A stretch of DNA of 64,000 bases from Thiobacillus thioparus DSM 505 (GCF_000373385.1 NZ_KB891317.1:62001-126000), one strand, 5' to 3'; positions 6,450-14,760 are shown, counted from the first letter of the stretch. Numbers and translations: made by a program. Notes: generated from the letters alone by a model not told the origin.

Positions 6450-7970
6450 TCAATGCAACTGGTGGGGTTTCCACATCAGCACGGCGTAGCGTTGCTGGCC
6501 CAGCCGTCGGGTTTTCGGGTCATATACGGAGTAGACCAGTTGCCGGGTCTGGTCGGGCGGGCCGAACAGGGTCCGGGCGGCGGCAGGACAGGCGAGCGCG
6601 TCGGTCACGCCGAAACGCAGGGTTCCACACACGGCAACCCGGTTGCCCGATTCCAGTGCGCGGGCGTCGATCCAGGGAGACTGGGCGAGATCGGGCCCGG
6701 CGAGATCAAACCCATACAGGCCATGCGGATGATCGGGCGAGTAGAAGCTCAGGATATAGGGCAGGGGAAACGTCCCGGCTGCGTACTCGACGGGTTCGGC
6801 ATAGGCATCGTGGTACAGGCGCGTCGCGTCCTCGGCAATGCGCTGCGGCAGCGCGTAGGCCGGTTGCGCGGGATAGGCGCGGTACTGTCTGTCCCAGATC
6901 GCGGCCGCAACAAGCGTCGCCAGGAGATAGATCAACCCGACCCGATAGATTCGTCGTGCGAGCCGTCCGCTGTCGAAACGGGGGGGCGTGAGATCGACCA
7001 GGGCCCAGCCGAGGAACATGAGGGCTGGAATCAGCCAGGACGACACGGGACTGATTCCCTGCGCGAGCGCGGCCAGCAGGGTCAGTGCGACGCTTATGGA
7101 CAGAATGTTCAAGCCCAGCCGGGGCGGTCGCAGCGCTTGATCAAGCGGAACGGTGGGAAGTCGAACGAGGCTTGCGCCCCAGGCCAGCAAGGCGATGCTG
7201 CTGAATGCCAGTACGCCCACCAGAGCGACGCCATAGGCTCTGGCGCCATCCGTTGCGCCCAGCACTTCATGCGCTTCGTGCATGTAATGCAGGCTGGGCC
7301 AGCCGTGCCGGATAGACCAGGCAATATGCGGTGAGACCAGCAACAATGCGGTTGCGCTGGCGATGGCCGTGCCTTTGAGCAGCGGGATCAGCGGGGGGCG
7401 CAGGCTGATCAGGATGGCCAGCCCGATCGCCGCGATGAGCACGAGCGCATAGTATTTGGTGAGCAGGGCAGCGGCGGCGAACGCACCTGCAAGGACGAAC
7501 CAACGGGCGCGGCTCCGCTCGACCGCATGCAGCAGGCTCCAGGCGAAGCCGGCGACAAACGGCAGCAAGGCGGTGTTGGCGTTGTACTTGAATCCGCTGT
7601 CGGGGCCGAAATGGGTGCCCAGCGTGGTGAGCACCACGGCAACCAGCACCGCATCCCAGCTGAGGAGGCGCTTCATCGCCCGTGCCAGCAGCCCCAGCGC
7701 GATGGCCAGATTGACCTGGTTGAGCAGATAGTAGGCGTTGTCGCCGACCGGAAACAGCCTGAACCAGGCCGCGGTGATCCAGCCGAACAGCGGCGGATGC
7801 TTGTTGGTACCCCATTGCCATTCCATGCCCCAGGCGTAGTTTTCCACCATGTCGGCGCCGTCCAGGTAATGGCGGGTCGCAGCGAAAACGCCCCACCAGA
7901 CGAGACAAAAGGCCAGGATGTATAGCAGGGTGCGACGAGCTGAGGCGTAATCGAGGTGAGCGTTCAACAC
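6450..7970 (-). CDS. ArnT/PMT-family (GT39/GT83-like) glycosyltransferase, integral membrane
   Basis: A 506-residue membrane protein with about ten hydrophobic segments. The first periplasmic loop has the PMT_2 signature: Asp-containing LDGADMVENYAWGMEW followed by TNKHPPLFGWITAAWFRLF (HPPL motif). A C-terminal soluble part follows (after about residue 370). Such enzymes transfer sugars from polyprenyl-phosphate donors to lipid A, glycans or proteins on the periplasmic face. The start is a GTG at 7970 without a clear ribosome site, so it is tentative. It lies just downstream of, and on the same strand as, the sensor kinase gene. Confidence 0.82.
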   Translation of the reverse strand: MLNAHLDYASARRTLLYILAFCLVWWGVFAATRHYLDGADMVENYAWGMEWQWGTNKHPPLFGWITAAWFRLFPVGDNAYYLLNQVNLAIALGLLARAMKRLLSWDAVLVAVVLTTLGTHFGPDSGFKYNANTALLPFVAGFAWSLLHAVERSRARWFVLAGAFAAAALLTKYYALVLIAAIGLAILISLRPPLIPLLKGTAIASATALLLVSPHIAWSIRHGWPSLHYMHEAHEVLGATDGARAYGVALVGVLAFSSIALLAWGASLVRLPTVPLDQALRPPRLGLNILSISVALTLLAALAQGISPVSSWLIPALMFLGWALVDLTPPRFDSGRLARRIYRVGLIYLLATLVAAAIWDRQYRAYPAQPAYALPQRIAEDATRLYHDAYAEPVEYAAGTFPLPYILSFYSPDHPHGLYGFDLAGPDLAQSPWIDARALESGNRVAVCGTLRFGVTDALACPAAARTLFGPPDQTRQLVYSVYDPKTRRLGQQRYAVLMWKPHQLH

Positions 7971-8024
7971 GGGGATGCCGGAGCAGCGCGATCTGGAAGT
8001 CGGGCGCAGTATCCGGATCCCGGA

Positions 8025-9428
8025 TTACGATTGGCTTACAGCTTCGTCTTCGAACCGGAATTCGAACAGTGCGCCGCCCAGCGCGCTTTTTCCCGCGGTG
8101 ACGACCGCGCCGTGCTTGCGCGCCACTTCCTGCACGATGGCCAGCCCCAGGCCGCTGCCTTCCGCCGTGCTGCTTTCCGGCGCCCGATGGAAACGTTTGA
8201 AGATGAACGGCAATTCCGCTTCGGGGATGCCCGGCCCGCTGTCGGCCACGGAAAAGGTCGGCGGGAATGCCTGGACGGATGCGGTGACCGTCCCGTCTTC
8301 CGGGGTGAACTTGAGTGCATTCTCCAGCAGGTTCTTCATGGCCTCCTGGATCAGGACGGCGTTGCCCCGCACCGGGATTGCCTGTTCCGTGCCCTCGAAA
8401 CCGAGATCGATCCGCCGGCGCGCCGCTGCCGCGACAAACTCGGCCGTCACCTCGCGCGCCAGTTCGGACAGGTCGAACAGCGCATGGGTCGCGCTTTCAT
8501 GCGCTTCCGAGTGTGCCAACGCCAGCAGTTGGCGCACCAGATGGGTGAGCCGGGAGGCGGCTTTCTGCAGGCGGTCGTAGGTGGGCTGCGCGCACGGGCA
8601 GGCGGTATCCGAACGGGCCAGTTCGATTTCCGCCATCAGCACGGCGAGCGGGGTCTTGATCTGATGAGCCGCATCGGCCGTGAAGCGGCGTTGCTCTTCC
8701 TGTACCGCCCTGAATCTCATCAGCAGATCGTTGAGGGCGGTGACGACGGACAGCAGTTCCCTCGGGATATTGTCGACCGGGATCGCATCGAGGTCCTGGG
8801 CTGATCGGTGGGTAATGCGGCGGCGCAGGTCCTCGAGCGGGCGCAGTCCCTTGCTGATGCCAAGCCAGATGAGCGGGAGCGAGAGGATAAGGGAAAATGC
8901 CTGCGGCACGAGTACGCCGCGAAGCAGATGCAGGGTCAGTCGGTCGCGCCGGTTCGTGGTTTCCGCCACCTGGATTTCGAAGCCCGGAAGCTCCCCCCGC
9001 TCGCCTTTCAATACGGCGCGTCTCAGCTTCCTGTCGTCCAGGGAAATGGTGTCGAATGCCGCGCGCTTGTCGCCGCCGCTGCCCGTGGGTCCGTAGGTCA
9101 GGCGGCGATCCCCGGCAAGCAAGGTGCCGCGGGCGTCGTAAATGGCGAAATAACGCTGGTCCCGGGCGTCGCGGATGAGCAGGCTGAATCCCAGGGAATC
9201 CGGTTCGATCTTCCCATTGCTTTCCAGCGTTGCCGCCACCAGTTCCTCCAAGTCGTCCGTGATCTCTTCCAGGACGAGGTCGCGTTCCGTTTCCGCAAGA
9301 TGGGAGGCATTGCGATAGGTGGTATAGGCGCTGACCGACAGCAGGACCACAAGCGGGATCAGCAGCCATCCCAACAGGGCGCGGGTCAATGTGGGGCCGG
9401 CGCGGCGCGTTTCAGTCAGAGGAGCCAT
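8025..9428 (-). CDS. Sensor histidine kinase, QseC/TctE/PmrB-like
   Basis: A 467-residue membrane kinase. Its layout is TM1 at about 14-36, a periplasmic sensor of about 135 residues, TM2 near 170-192, a HAMP-like linker (GLRPLEDLRRRI), H-box ADAAHQIKTPLAVL, N-box NLLENALKFTP, and G boxes VADSGPGIP and GSGLGLAIV. The periplasmic sensor is of the 2CSK_N type seen in QseC/TctE kinases. The start overlaps the regulator stop by 17 bases, so the pair is coupled (regulator first). The surrounding lipid A and O-glycan-type genes suggest an envelope-stress or cation/peptide sensing role like PmrAB; that is inference. Confidence 0.92.
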   Translation of the reverse strand: MAPLTETRRAGPTLTRALLGWLLIPLVVLLSVSAYTTYRNASHLAETERDLVLEEITDDLEELVAATLESNGKIEPDSLGFSLLIRDARDQRYFAIYDARGTLLAGDRRLTYGPTGSGGDKRAAFDTISLDDRKLRRAVLKGERGELPGFEIQVAETTNRRDRLTLHLLRGVLVPQAFSLILSLPLIWLGISKGLRPLEDLRRRITHRSAQDLDAIPVDNIPRELLSVVTALNDLLMRFRAVQEEQRRFTADAAHQIKTPLAVLMAEIELARSDTACPCAQPTYDRLQKAASRLTHLVRQLLALAHSEAHESATHALFDLSELAREVTAEFVAAAARRRIDLGFEGTEQAIPVRGNAVLIQEAMKNLLENALKFTPEDGTVTASVQAFPPTFSVADSGPGIPEAELPFIFKRFHRAPESSTAEGSGLGLAIVQEVARKHGAVVTAGKSALGGALFEFRFEDEAVSQS

Positions 9429-10095
9429 CGGATGACTCGATCAGGTAGCCCAGCCCGCGCACGGTTCGGATGGTGATGCCTGCAGGCTCCAGTTTTTTGC
9501 GCAGGCGATGGATATAGACTTCGATCGCGTTTGATCCCACGGTCGCGTCCCAGCTGGAAATGGCGGAGGTCAGCGCCTGCTTGGAGATGACCTTTCCCGC
9601 CTTGTGCAGCAGACTGGACAGGACTTCCCGCTCGCGGCTGGACAATTCGATTTCGGCGTCGTCCAGAAAAACCTGCCGGCTCACGGTGTCGTAGCGCAGT
9701 CTGCCCAGTTCCAGGCTGGCCGACGCCGCGCCGCCGTGATGGCGCCTGACGAGCGCGCGCAGGCGGGCCTGCAATTCCGCGAGGGCGAACGGCTTGGACA
9801 GGTAGTCGTCCGCGCCGCTGTCCAGCCCCGCCACCCGATCGGCGATCGCCTCGCGCGCGGTCAGGATCATCACGGGTAGGTGACTGCCGTGTTTGCGCAG
9901 GCGCTTGAGCACGTCTAGTCCGTCCATGCGCGGAAGGCCAAGGTCCAGCACCAGGGCATCGTAGGTTTCGCTGCTGAGGGCAAGATCGGCCGCCACGCCG
10001 TCGCTGACCCAGTCGACGCTGTAGCCTTCCTGTCTGCATGCGCGCAGGAGCAGATCCGCCAGCGCAGGATCGTCTTCGGTCAGCAGGATGCGCAT
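9412..10095 (-). CDS. OmpR-family response regulator, QseB/PmrA-like
   Basis: A 227-residue regulator. The receiver domain (MRILLTEDDPALADLLLRAC; phosphoacceptor Asp in ALVLDLGLPRMDG; conserved Lys in DYLSKPFALAEL) is followed by an OmpR-type winged helix (LSSREREVLSSLL, SNAIEVYIHRLRKKL, IRTVRGLGYLIE). The ATG at 10095 begins exactly at the canonical receiver N-terminus. It is divergent from the GtrB-type gene with a 174-base gap, which probably holds both promoters, so it may control that operon. Confidence 0.93.
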   Translation of the reverse strand: MRILLTEDDPALADLLLRACRQEGYSVDWVSDGVAADLALSSETYDALVLDLGLPRMDGLDVLKRLRKHGSHLPVMILTAREAIADRVAGLDSGADDYLSKPFALAELQARLRALVRRHHGGAASASLELGRLRYDTVSRQVFLDDAEIELSSREREVLSSLLHKAGKVISKQALTSAISSWDATVGSNAIEVYIHRLRKKLEPAGITIRTVRGLGYLIESSDGSSD

Positions 10096-10269
10096 CGAGG
10101 CGTGTCGGAAATCGTGTAAGGAGTTTGAAAGGCAGTCAGGCGCATTCTGCATCAACCCATACTGGATGCGAAACCGGAACCGATGCGCCCACACAAGCTT
10201 CATCCCCACGATCTTTCCGTTCTGCCTGTTGCGGAATGGAAAACCTTCCCGTCGACGGCCGAGAAGAGC

Positions 10270-11256
10270 ATGGCCGATCGACAGCATTTTTCCGTCCAGC
10301 CGCGCGACTGGATCCCCGGGCTATCGATCGTCATCCCGTGCTACAACGAAGCGGAGAATCTGAACCGCCTGCTGCCCCGTTTGCAAAGCGTGCTGCAGTC
10401 GCTGGTGACGGACTGGGAAGTCATCCTGGTGGATGACGGCAGCCGCGACGCCACGCACGAAGTATTCGCCTTCTGGTCGGCCCAGCCGGGATTCCAGGTC
10501 ATCCAGCTGTCGCGCAATTTTGGCAAGGAGGCGGCGCTCACGGCAGGCCTGGAGTCGTCGCGTTGCGAAACCTGCCTGATGATGGACGCCGACCTGCAGC
10601 ATTCGCCCGAGCTGATTCCCGCGATGCTGGCGCAATGGCAGCAAGGTTATGACGTGGTCTACGCCGTGCGCGAGCACCGCCGCGACGAAGGGATGTTCAA
10701 GCGTCTGGGCGCCCGCTGGTTCTACCGGCTGGTGAATGCCGGCGCGCGCTTCCAGGTGCCTGCGGATGCGGGTGATTTCCGTCTCATGGACCGGACGGTG
10801 GTCGATGCGCTGCTCGCCCTGCCGGAGCGCAACCGTTTCATGAAGGGCTTGTATGCGTGGGTGGGATTCAAGACCGCTGAAATTTCCTACGTGCCGGACG
10901 TCCGGGGCAGCGGACGCAGCACCTTCAACCCGTTTCATCTGCTACGGCTGTCCTTCGACGGCCTGACGGCGTTCACCACCTGGCCGTTGCGTATCGCCAG
11001 TCTGCTGGGCTTCATCCTGGCGTTGCTGGCGTTCGCCTATGGCGGCTACCTGGTCGTCGACTATTTCCTGCGGGGGATTGCCGTTCCGGGGTGGACCACG
11101 ATCGTGGTGGGCCTGATGTTGTTTTCCGGGATACAGCTCATCGGGCTGGGCGTGCTGGGCGAGTATGTCAGCCGCATCTTCGAGGAGGTCAAGGGGCGCC
11201 CCTTGTACGTGGTCCGGCGCCGCGCTGGACGGGGCTTGCGGGATGCACAGCCATGA
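10270..11256 (+). CDS. GtrB/DPM1-type polyprenyl-phosphate glycosyltransferase
   Basis: A 328-residue GT2 enzyme. The N-terminal GT-A domain has IVIPCYNEAENL, LVDDGSRDATHE, FGKEAALTAGL and MMDADLQHSPE, and two C-terminal membrane helices follow (about 230-300, IASLLGFILALLAFAYGGYL and VVGLMLFSGIQLIGLGVLGEY). Such proteins (GtrB, ArnC, FlmF) attach a sugar to undecaprenyl phosphate on the cytoplasmic face. The ATG at 10270 has a purine-rich GAGAAGAG leader; an upstream in-frame start at 10183 looks less likely. It overlaps the next gene by four bases. Confidence 0.9.
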   Translation: MADRQHFSVQPRDWIPGLSIVIPCYNEAENLNRLLPRLQSVLQSLVTDWEVILVDDGSRDATHEVFAFWSAQPGFQVIQLSRNFGKEAALTAGLESSRCETCLMMDADLQHSPELIPAMLAQWQQGYDVVYAVREHRRDEGMFKRLGARWFYRLVNAGARFQVPADAGDFRLMDRTVVDALLALPERNRFMKGLYAWVGFKTAEISYVPDVRGSGRSTFNPFHLLRLSFDGLTAFTTWPLRIASLLGFILALLAFAYGGYLVVDYFLRGIAVPGWTTIVVGLMLFSGIQLIGLGVLGEYVSRIFEEVKGRPLYVVRRRAGRGLRDAQP

Positions 11257-12833
11257 TCGCGGGATGGAACAGGAAGGAAGCAGGACTGTTCCTGCTGGCG
11301 CTGGCCTGGCTTGCGTTGACATTGGGAGTCAGGCCGCTGGCCTTGCCTGACGAGGGTCGCTACGTCAGCGTCGCCTGGGAAATGCTGAGTTCGGGAAACT
11401 GGCTGTACCCCACCCTGAACGGCCTGCCCTTCTTCCACAAACCGCCCCTGTTTTACTGGATCACGGCGAGCAGCCTGGGGATGTTCGGCCTCCACGAGTG
11501 GGCAGCCCGCATGGCGCCGCTGTTCGGGGCCGGGATCGCGGCCTTCACCTTGTATGGCTTCGCCCTGCGGCAAAAAGGCACGACGGTCGCGCGCTGGTCC
11601 TTGTTGATCCTGGTGACTCAGCCTTTCTTCTTCGGCGCAGCCCAGTTCGCCAATCTCGACATGCTGGTGGCCGGCCTGATCGTCACGACCATCCTGCTGG
11701 CGGCTGAAGCGGGACTGAATGCGGAAAGGGATCTGCCCTACAAGAGCCTGCTTGCAGGCGCGTATCTGGGCGCGGCGCTGGGCGTTCTGGCCAAAGGGCT
11801 GATCGGCGCCGTGCTGCCGGGAATGGTGCTGGTCGTCTGGCTGACGTGGAATCGCCGGCTGGTCCTGATGCGCAAGCTGGTCTGGCTGCCCGGCCTGGCT
11901 ATTTTCCTGCTGGTTGCCGTCCCCTGGTTTGTCGCCATGCAGGCGCGGTTCCCCGATTTCCTGAATTACTTTTTCGTCTACCAGCAGTTCCAGCGATTTG
12001 CCGAAGGCGGATTCAACAATCCCTTGCCGTTCTGGTTTTATCCGCCCGCCATCCTTCTCCTCATCCTGCCCTGGTCCTGGTGGCTGCCGGCCGCGTTGAA
12101 ACGCACACGGCTGCAGGCCGAAACGAAGCCGACGATCCGCTCCCTGATGTGGATCTGGCCGGCCGTGATCGTGGGCTTCTTCTCCATTCCGTCCTCGAAG
12201 CTGGTGGGCTACGTGCTGCCCGTGCTGCCGCCGCTGGCCTATCTGATAGCCGAGGGTCTGGTACGTAAATGGGGGAATGTGCCGAACCCGCGTTTTCTGA
12301 AGGGGTTCGCGCTCGTCGCCGGTGTGGCGTGCCTATCCGCGATCGTGGCCAACAACCTGTTCAACCACAAGACGGACCGCCACTTGAGCAGCCTGGTCGC
12401 CGCGCAGCGGCAGGCAAGCGAACCCGTCATGTTCCTGCGGGAACAGTATTTCGACATGCCGTTCTATCTTGGGTTGACGGAGCCGGTCGAAATATTCGAC
12501 GACTGGAGTGTGGCCAATACCTCGAAAAACGATAACTGGCGCAAGGTCATGGCCGACGCGGGAAAATTCGACCCGGAAAGGGCGAACCGGTTGCTGATCG
12601 ACCACAGCCGGCTCGAGCATTTCGTGTGCAGCCACCCGGTCTCATGGCTGGTCGCGCCGAAAGGGACGGAGGGGGAATATCCCTACCTACGGAACATCGC
12701 ACCGCTGGCGACCCACAAGTCGACCGTGGTCTGGCGGCTGACGCGCAGCGAGGTGTCGTCTAGGGGCGGATGCCGGCAAACGCCCAGCGACGACTCAGCA
12801 GATAAGTCACCACCGCTACGCACAGCAGGATGA
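11253..12833 (+). CDS. ArnT/FlmK-like lipid A aminoglycosyltransferase-type membrane protein
   Basis: A 526-residue PMT-family membrane transferase with the ArnT N-terminal signature: LPDEGRYVSVAWEMLSSGNW with the catalytic acidic pair, then LNGLPFFHKPPLFYW. About eleven hydrophobic segments are followed by a short periplasmic C-terminal domain from about residue 370. ArnT-type enzymes move an amino sugar from undecaprenyl phosphate to lipid A phosphate in the periplasm. ATGA overlap with the GtrB-type gene indicates that donor synthesis and transfer are coupled. Its last 74 bases overlap the convergent GtrA-type gene. Confidence 0.88.
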   Translation: MIAGWNRKEAGLFLLALAWLALTLGVRPLALPDEGRYVSVAWEMLSSGNWLYPTLNGLPFFHKPPLFYWITASSLGMFGLHEWAARMAPLFGAGIAAFTLYGFALRQKGTTVARWSLLILVTQPFFFGAAQFANLDMLVAGLIVTTILLAAEAGLNAERDLPYKSLLAGAYLGAALGVLAKGLIGAVLPGMVLVVWLTWNRRLVLMRKLVWLPGLAIFLLVAVPWFVAMQARFPDFLNYFFVYQQFQRFAEGGFNNPLPFWFYPPAILLLILPWSWWLPAALKRTRLQAETKPTIRSLMWIWPAVIVGFFSIPSSKLVGYVLPVLPPLAYLIAEGLVRKWGNVPNPRFLKGFALVAGVACLSAIVANNLFNHKTDRHLSSLVAAQRQASEPVMFLREQYFDMPFYLGLTEPVEIFDDWSVANTSKNDNWRKVMADAGKFDPERANRLLIDHSRLEHFVCSHPVSWLVAPKGTEGEYPYLRNIAPLATHKSTVVWRLTRSEVSSRGGCRQTPSDDSADKSPPLRTAG

Positions 12834-13152
12834 TCGCCAGCAGGAAATGATAGGGAACCCGGCTGGTGTGCAGCAGAATGGCATAGGCCGATTCATTGAT
12901 GGCGAATCCCGCAGCGGACAACAGCAGGAAACGGCTGGCCGATTGCAGCACAGGTGCGTCGTGATCGGCAAACGTGAGCAGCTGGTGGCCGCCGTACGAG
13001 ACGGTGAATGCACACAGCCAGCCGCCGACGTTGGCGACCAGGGGGGCGATGTGCATCTTTTCCACCAGCAGGATGACCGTGAGGAGATGGACGAGTGCGG
13101 CGGTACTGCCCACCAGGATGAAGACAACCGGGCGGTGACGAAGCAGAAACAT
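12760..13152 (-). CDS. GtrA-family membrane protein (putative polyprenyl-phosphate-sugar flippase)
   Basis: About 130 residues with four hydrophobic segments and the GtrA pattern: FILVGSTAALVHLLTVILLV, VANVGGWLCAFTVSYGGHQ, FLLLSAAGFAINESAYAILL and a final helix ending SRRWAF. GtrA proteins are thought to flip undecaprenyl-phosphate-linked sugars, working with GtrB. The start at 13152 matches the family N-terminus; an ATG ten codons upstream (13182) is possible, and neither has a clear ribosome site. The gene is convergent with the ArnT-like gene and divergent from the deacetylase gene. Confidence 0.82.
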   Translation of the reverse strand: MFLLRHRPVVFILVGSTAALVHLLTVILLVEKMHIAPLVANVGGWLCAFTVSYGGHQLLTFADHDAPVLQSASRFLLLSAAGFAINESAYAILLHTSRVPYHFLLAIILLCVAVVTYLLSRRWAFAGIRP

Positions 13153-13190
13153 GGGGAATTCGCCAGGGAAGATTCCCGGCATTCTACGGG

Positions 13191-14075
13191 ATGACTACCC
13201 TGCTACAACCTGAACCGATATCCGCACGACGCGTCATCAGCGTGTGCGTGGACGACTTCGGCCAGCACGAAGGCATCAACCGGGCCGCGCTGGAACTGGC
13301 GGACCGGCGCCGCGTTTCCGCCGTGAGCTGTCTTGTAGACGGACCAGCCTGGCCTACGGGCGCACGTGCGTTGCGGGAGCGTACGAATGGCGTGGAGATG
13401 GGCCTGCATCTCAACTTTACCGAGGATTTCGGTCAGGGGGGGTGCCATGCGCTGGCCGGTCTGATTGCGCGTGCCTATGGCCGCCAGCTCGATCGCGTCC
13501 GGATCCGCATGGCGGTTGGTCGGCAGTTCGATCGTTTCGAGCAGGCCATGGGGCGGCTGCCGGATTTTGTCGACGGGCATCAGCATGTGCATCAGTTGCC
13601 CGTGATACGCGACCAACTCATTGCGGTCATGGATCAACGCTATGGTTCGGCCCGGCCCTGGCTGCGCTCGACGCTTCCGGCAGAGGGTTGCCCGCCGTCC
13701 ACCGCATTCAAAGCGTGGCTGATCGGCCGACTTGGCGCAAAGTCATTGCACGCGCTGGCCCGCCGGCGGGGCTATCCGCAAAACAGTCATCTCGTCGGCG
13801 TATACGGATTCGGGCTTTCGGAAACGGATTATCTGCTGAGAATGAAAGCATGGCTCGCATGCGCAGGTGACGGCGACGTACTGATGTGTCATCCGTCTTT
13901 GCCATGGCCGGGCCAGGATCCGCTGCAGGATGCCAGGAATCGGGAATACCGGGCGTTGTCGGGCGAGTCATTTTCCGCGTTACTGGAATCTGCCCGGCTT
14001 GAAGTCGGGCCGCTGCAGGGCCGGTGGGCACCCGTGGTGAAAGAGGCAGGCGGGCGACGCGAATCTGGAGTCTAG
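13191..14075 (+). CDS. YdjC/ChbG/NaxD-type carbohydrate deacetylase
   Basis: A 294-residue protein with the YdjC-family metal-site motifs: VCVDDFGQHEGIN, GLHLNFTED, and FVDGHQHVHQLPVIRD. A late MCHPS motif completes the set. Family members deacetylate chito-oligosaccharides (ChbG), hopanoid precursors (HpnK) or undecaprenyl-phosphate-linked N-acetylhexosamine for lipid A (NaxD). The neighbouring GtrB- and ArnT-like genes favour the NaxD-type role here, which is inference. The ATG at 13191 is assumed; only a few bases separate it from the divergent GtrA-type gene. Confidence 0.85.
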   Translation: MTTLLQPEPISARRVISVCVDDFGQHEGINRAALELADRRRVSAVSCLVDGPAWPTGARALRERTNGVEMGLHLNFTEDFGQGGCHALAGLIARAYGRQLDRVRIRMAVGRQFDRFEQAMGRLPDFVDGHQHVHQLPVIRDQLIAVMDQRYGSARPWLRSTLPAEGCPPSTAFKAWLIGRLGAKSLHALARRRGYPQNSHLVGVYGFGLSETDYLLRMKAWLACAGDGDVLMCHPSLPWPGQDPLQDARNREYRALSGESFSALLESARLEVGPLQGRWAPVVKEAGGRRESGV

Positions 14076-14160
14076 CGGGGGCGGTGAGATTCGAACTCAC
14101 GACGGACTACTCTTGACGTACTTTCAAGACCTGTGCAATCGACTACGCTGCCACTCCTCC
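14076..14160 (-). pseudogene. Degenerate tRNA-Ser-like sequence
   Basis: Minus-strand sequence begins GGAGGAGTGGCAG and ends with a perfect T-arm (GTGAG-TTCGAAT-CTCAC) and CGCCCCCGC, and it contains CTTGAAA as in the tRNA-Ser(TGA) anticodon loop. The anticodon stem does not pair (CAGGT against GTACG), the acceptor has two mismatches, and CCA is not encoded (TAG follows). A strong alternative hairpin, TCTTGA...TCAAGA, disrupts the cloverleaf. It shares 22 identical bases with the intact tRNA-Ser at 14669-14690. It is most likely a decayed copy or an attachment-site remnant. Confidence 0.7.
14080..14101. repeat. 22-base direct repeat (tRNA-Ser 3' part), mate at 14669-14690
   Basis: The 22 bases from GGCGGTGAG to ACTCACG at 14080-14101 are identical to 14669-14690, the T-arm and 3' stem of tRNA-Ser. 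The two copies flank the low-GC cupin gene, the layout expected of att sites of an element integrated in a tRNA 3' end. No integrase gene is present between them. Confidence 0.75.
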
Positions 14161-14265
14161 AGCGTACGCCTTATTGCAATACAGCCTGGGTGAGAGGGAC
14201 TGTATTTCTACACGTTCTGTTTTTTATTTTTACATCGTCCAGCCGATTACGGAAAATCCAGCCAG

Positions 14266-14293
14266 TAAAAATCCTGTCAAATCGACGGGATTT
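14266..14293 (-). terminator. Probable rho-independent terminator of the cupin gene
   Basis: The minus strand forms AAATCCCGTC-GATTT-GACAGGATTT, a 10-bp stem with one wobble pair, followed by further T residues. It lies about 30 bases beyond the cupin stop codon. Confidence 0.65.
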
Positions 14294-14319
14294 CATAAAA
14301 CACTAATTCTTTCAATCGA

Positions 14320-14595
14320 TCAGAAATGTTTGTAGTGTTTTTTCAATTGCTTCACGACTTCCCACTGCGACTTCAGGCCTTTAGAAAACTCCACATAGTC
14401 ACCCGCCTTGATCGTCACGGTTTCGCCGCCTTGAGGTGTGACGGTGAATTCGCCTTCCAGTACGTAGGCTTTTTCAGTCATGGCGAAATCCAGAGGAAAT
14501 TTGGATGGCGCGCAGTCCCAGATGCTCCAGCTGGTTACGCCCAGTTCTTTCAGTTTTTCTTGTGACGGGTTGTGATCGATAGTGATTTGAGTCAT
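14320..14595 (-). CDS. Cupin-domain protein (DUF861-like, EutQ-type fold)
   Basis: A 91-residue single cupin: SWSIWDCAPSKFPLDF, then YVLEGEFTVTPQGGETVTIKAGDYVEF and a Lys-rich end (KGLKSQWEVVKQLKKHYKHF). The YVLEGEFTV and AGDYVEF strands match the (S)-ureidoglycine aminohydrolase-like DUF861 group, whose members usually bind a metal weakly or not at all. Base composition is clearly AT-richer than its neighbours. It is bracketed by tRNA-Ser and a degenerate tRNA-Ser copy with 22-base identical ends and carries its own terminator, suggesting horizontal acquisition as a one-gene islet. The substrate is unknown. Confidence 0.85.
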   Translation of the reverse strand: MTQITIDHNPSQEKLKELGVTSWSIWDCAPSKFPLDFAMTEKAYVLEGEFTVTPQGGETVTIKAGDYVEFSKGLKSQWEVVKQLKKHYKHF

Positions 14596-14628
14596 GACGT
14601 TTCCTTATGATTGAAATGGAAAATCTGC

Positions 14629-14654
14629 AAAAAAAATGCCGCAAACCGCGGCAT
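14629..14654 (-). terminator. Rho-independent terminator after tRNA-Ser
   Basis: The minus strand reads ATGCCGC-GGTTT-GCGGCAT followed by a run of seven or more T. It ends eight bases after the CCA of tRNA-Ser and isolates the tRNA from the cupin gene. Confidence 0.9.
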
Positions 14655-14661
14655 ACGTGTC

Positions 14662-14751
14662 TGGCGGAGGCGGTGAGATTCGAACTCACGGATGGCTTGC
14701 ACCATCGCCGGTTTTCAAGACCGGTGCCTTAAACCGCTCGGCCACACCTCC
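14662..14751 (-). tRNA. tRNA-Ser (anticodon TGA)
   Basis: A 90-base type II tRNA on the minus strand. Its parts are acceptor GGAGGTG pairing with CGCCTCC, D-arm GGCCGAGCGGTTTAAGGC, anticodon stem CCGGT-CTTGAAA-ACCGG with TGA at 14715-14717, the long variable arm GATGG/CCATC expected of serine tRNAs, T-arm GTGAG-TTCGAAT-CTCAC, and encoded CCA. It reads UCN codons, chiefly UCA/UCG. Confidence 0.97.
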
Positions 14752-14760
14752 ACGGCGCGC

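Noticed and set aside
14076-14160. Second functional tRNA (Ser or Sec)
   Set aside because: The anticodon stem does not pair, CCA is not encoded, acceptor mismatches exist, and the length and variable arm do not fit tRNA-Sec.
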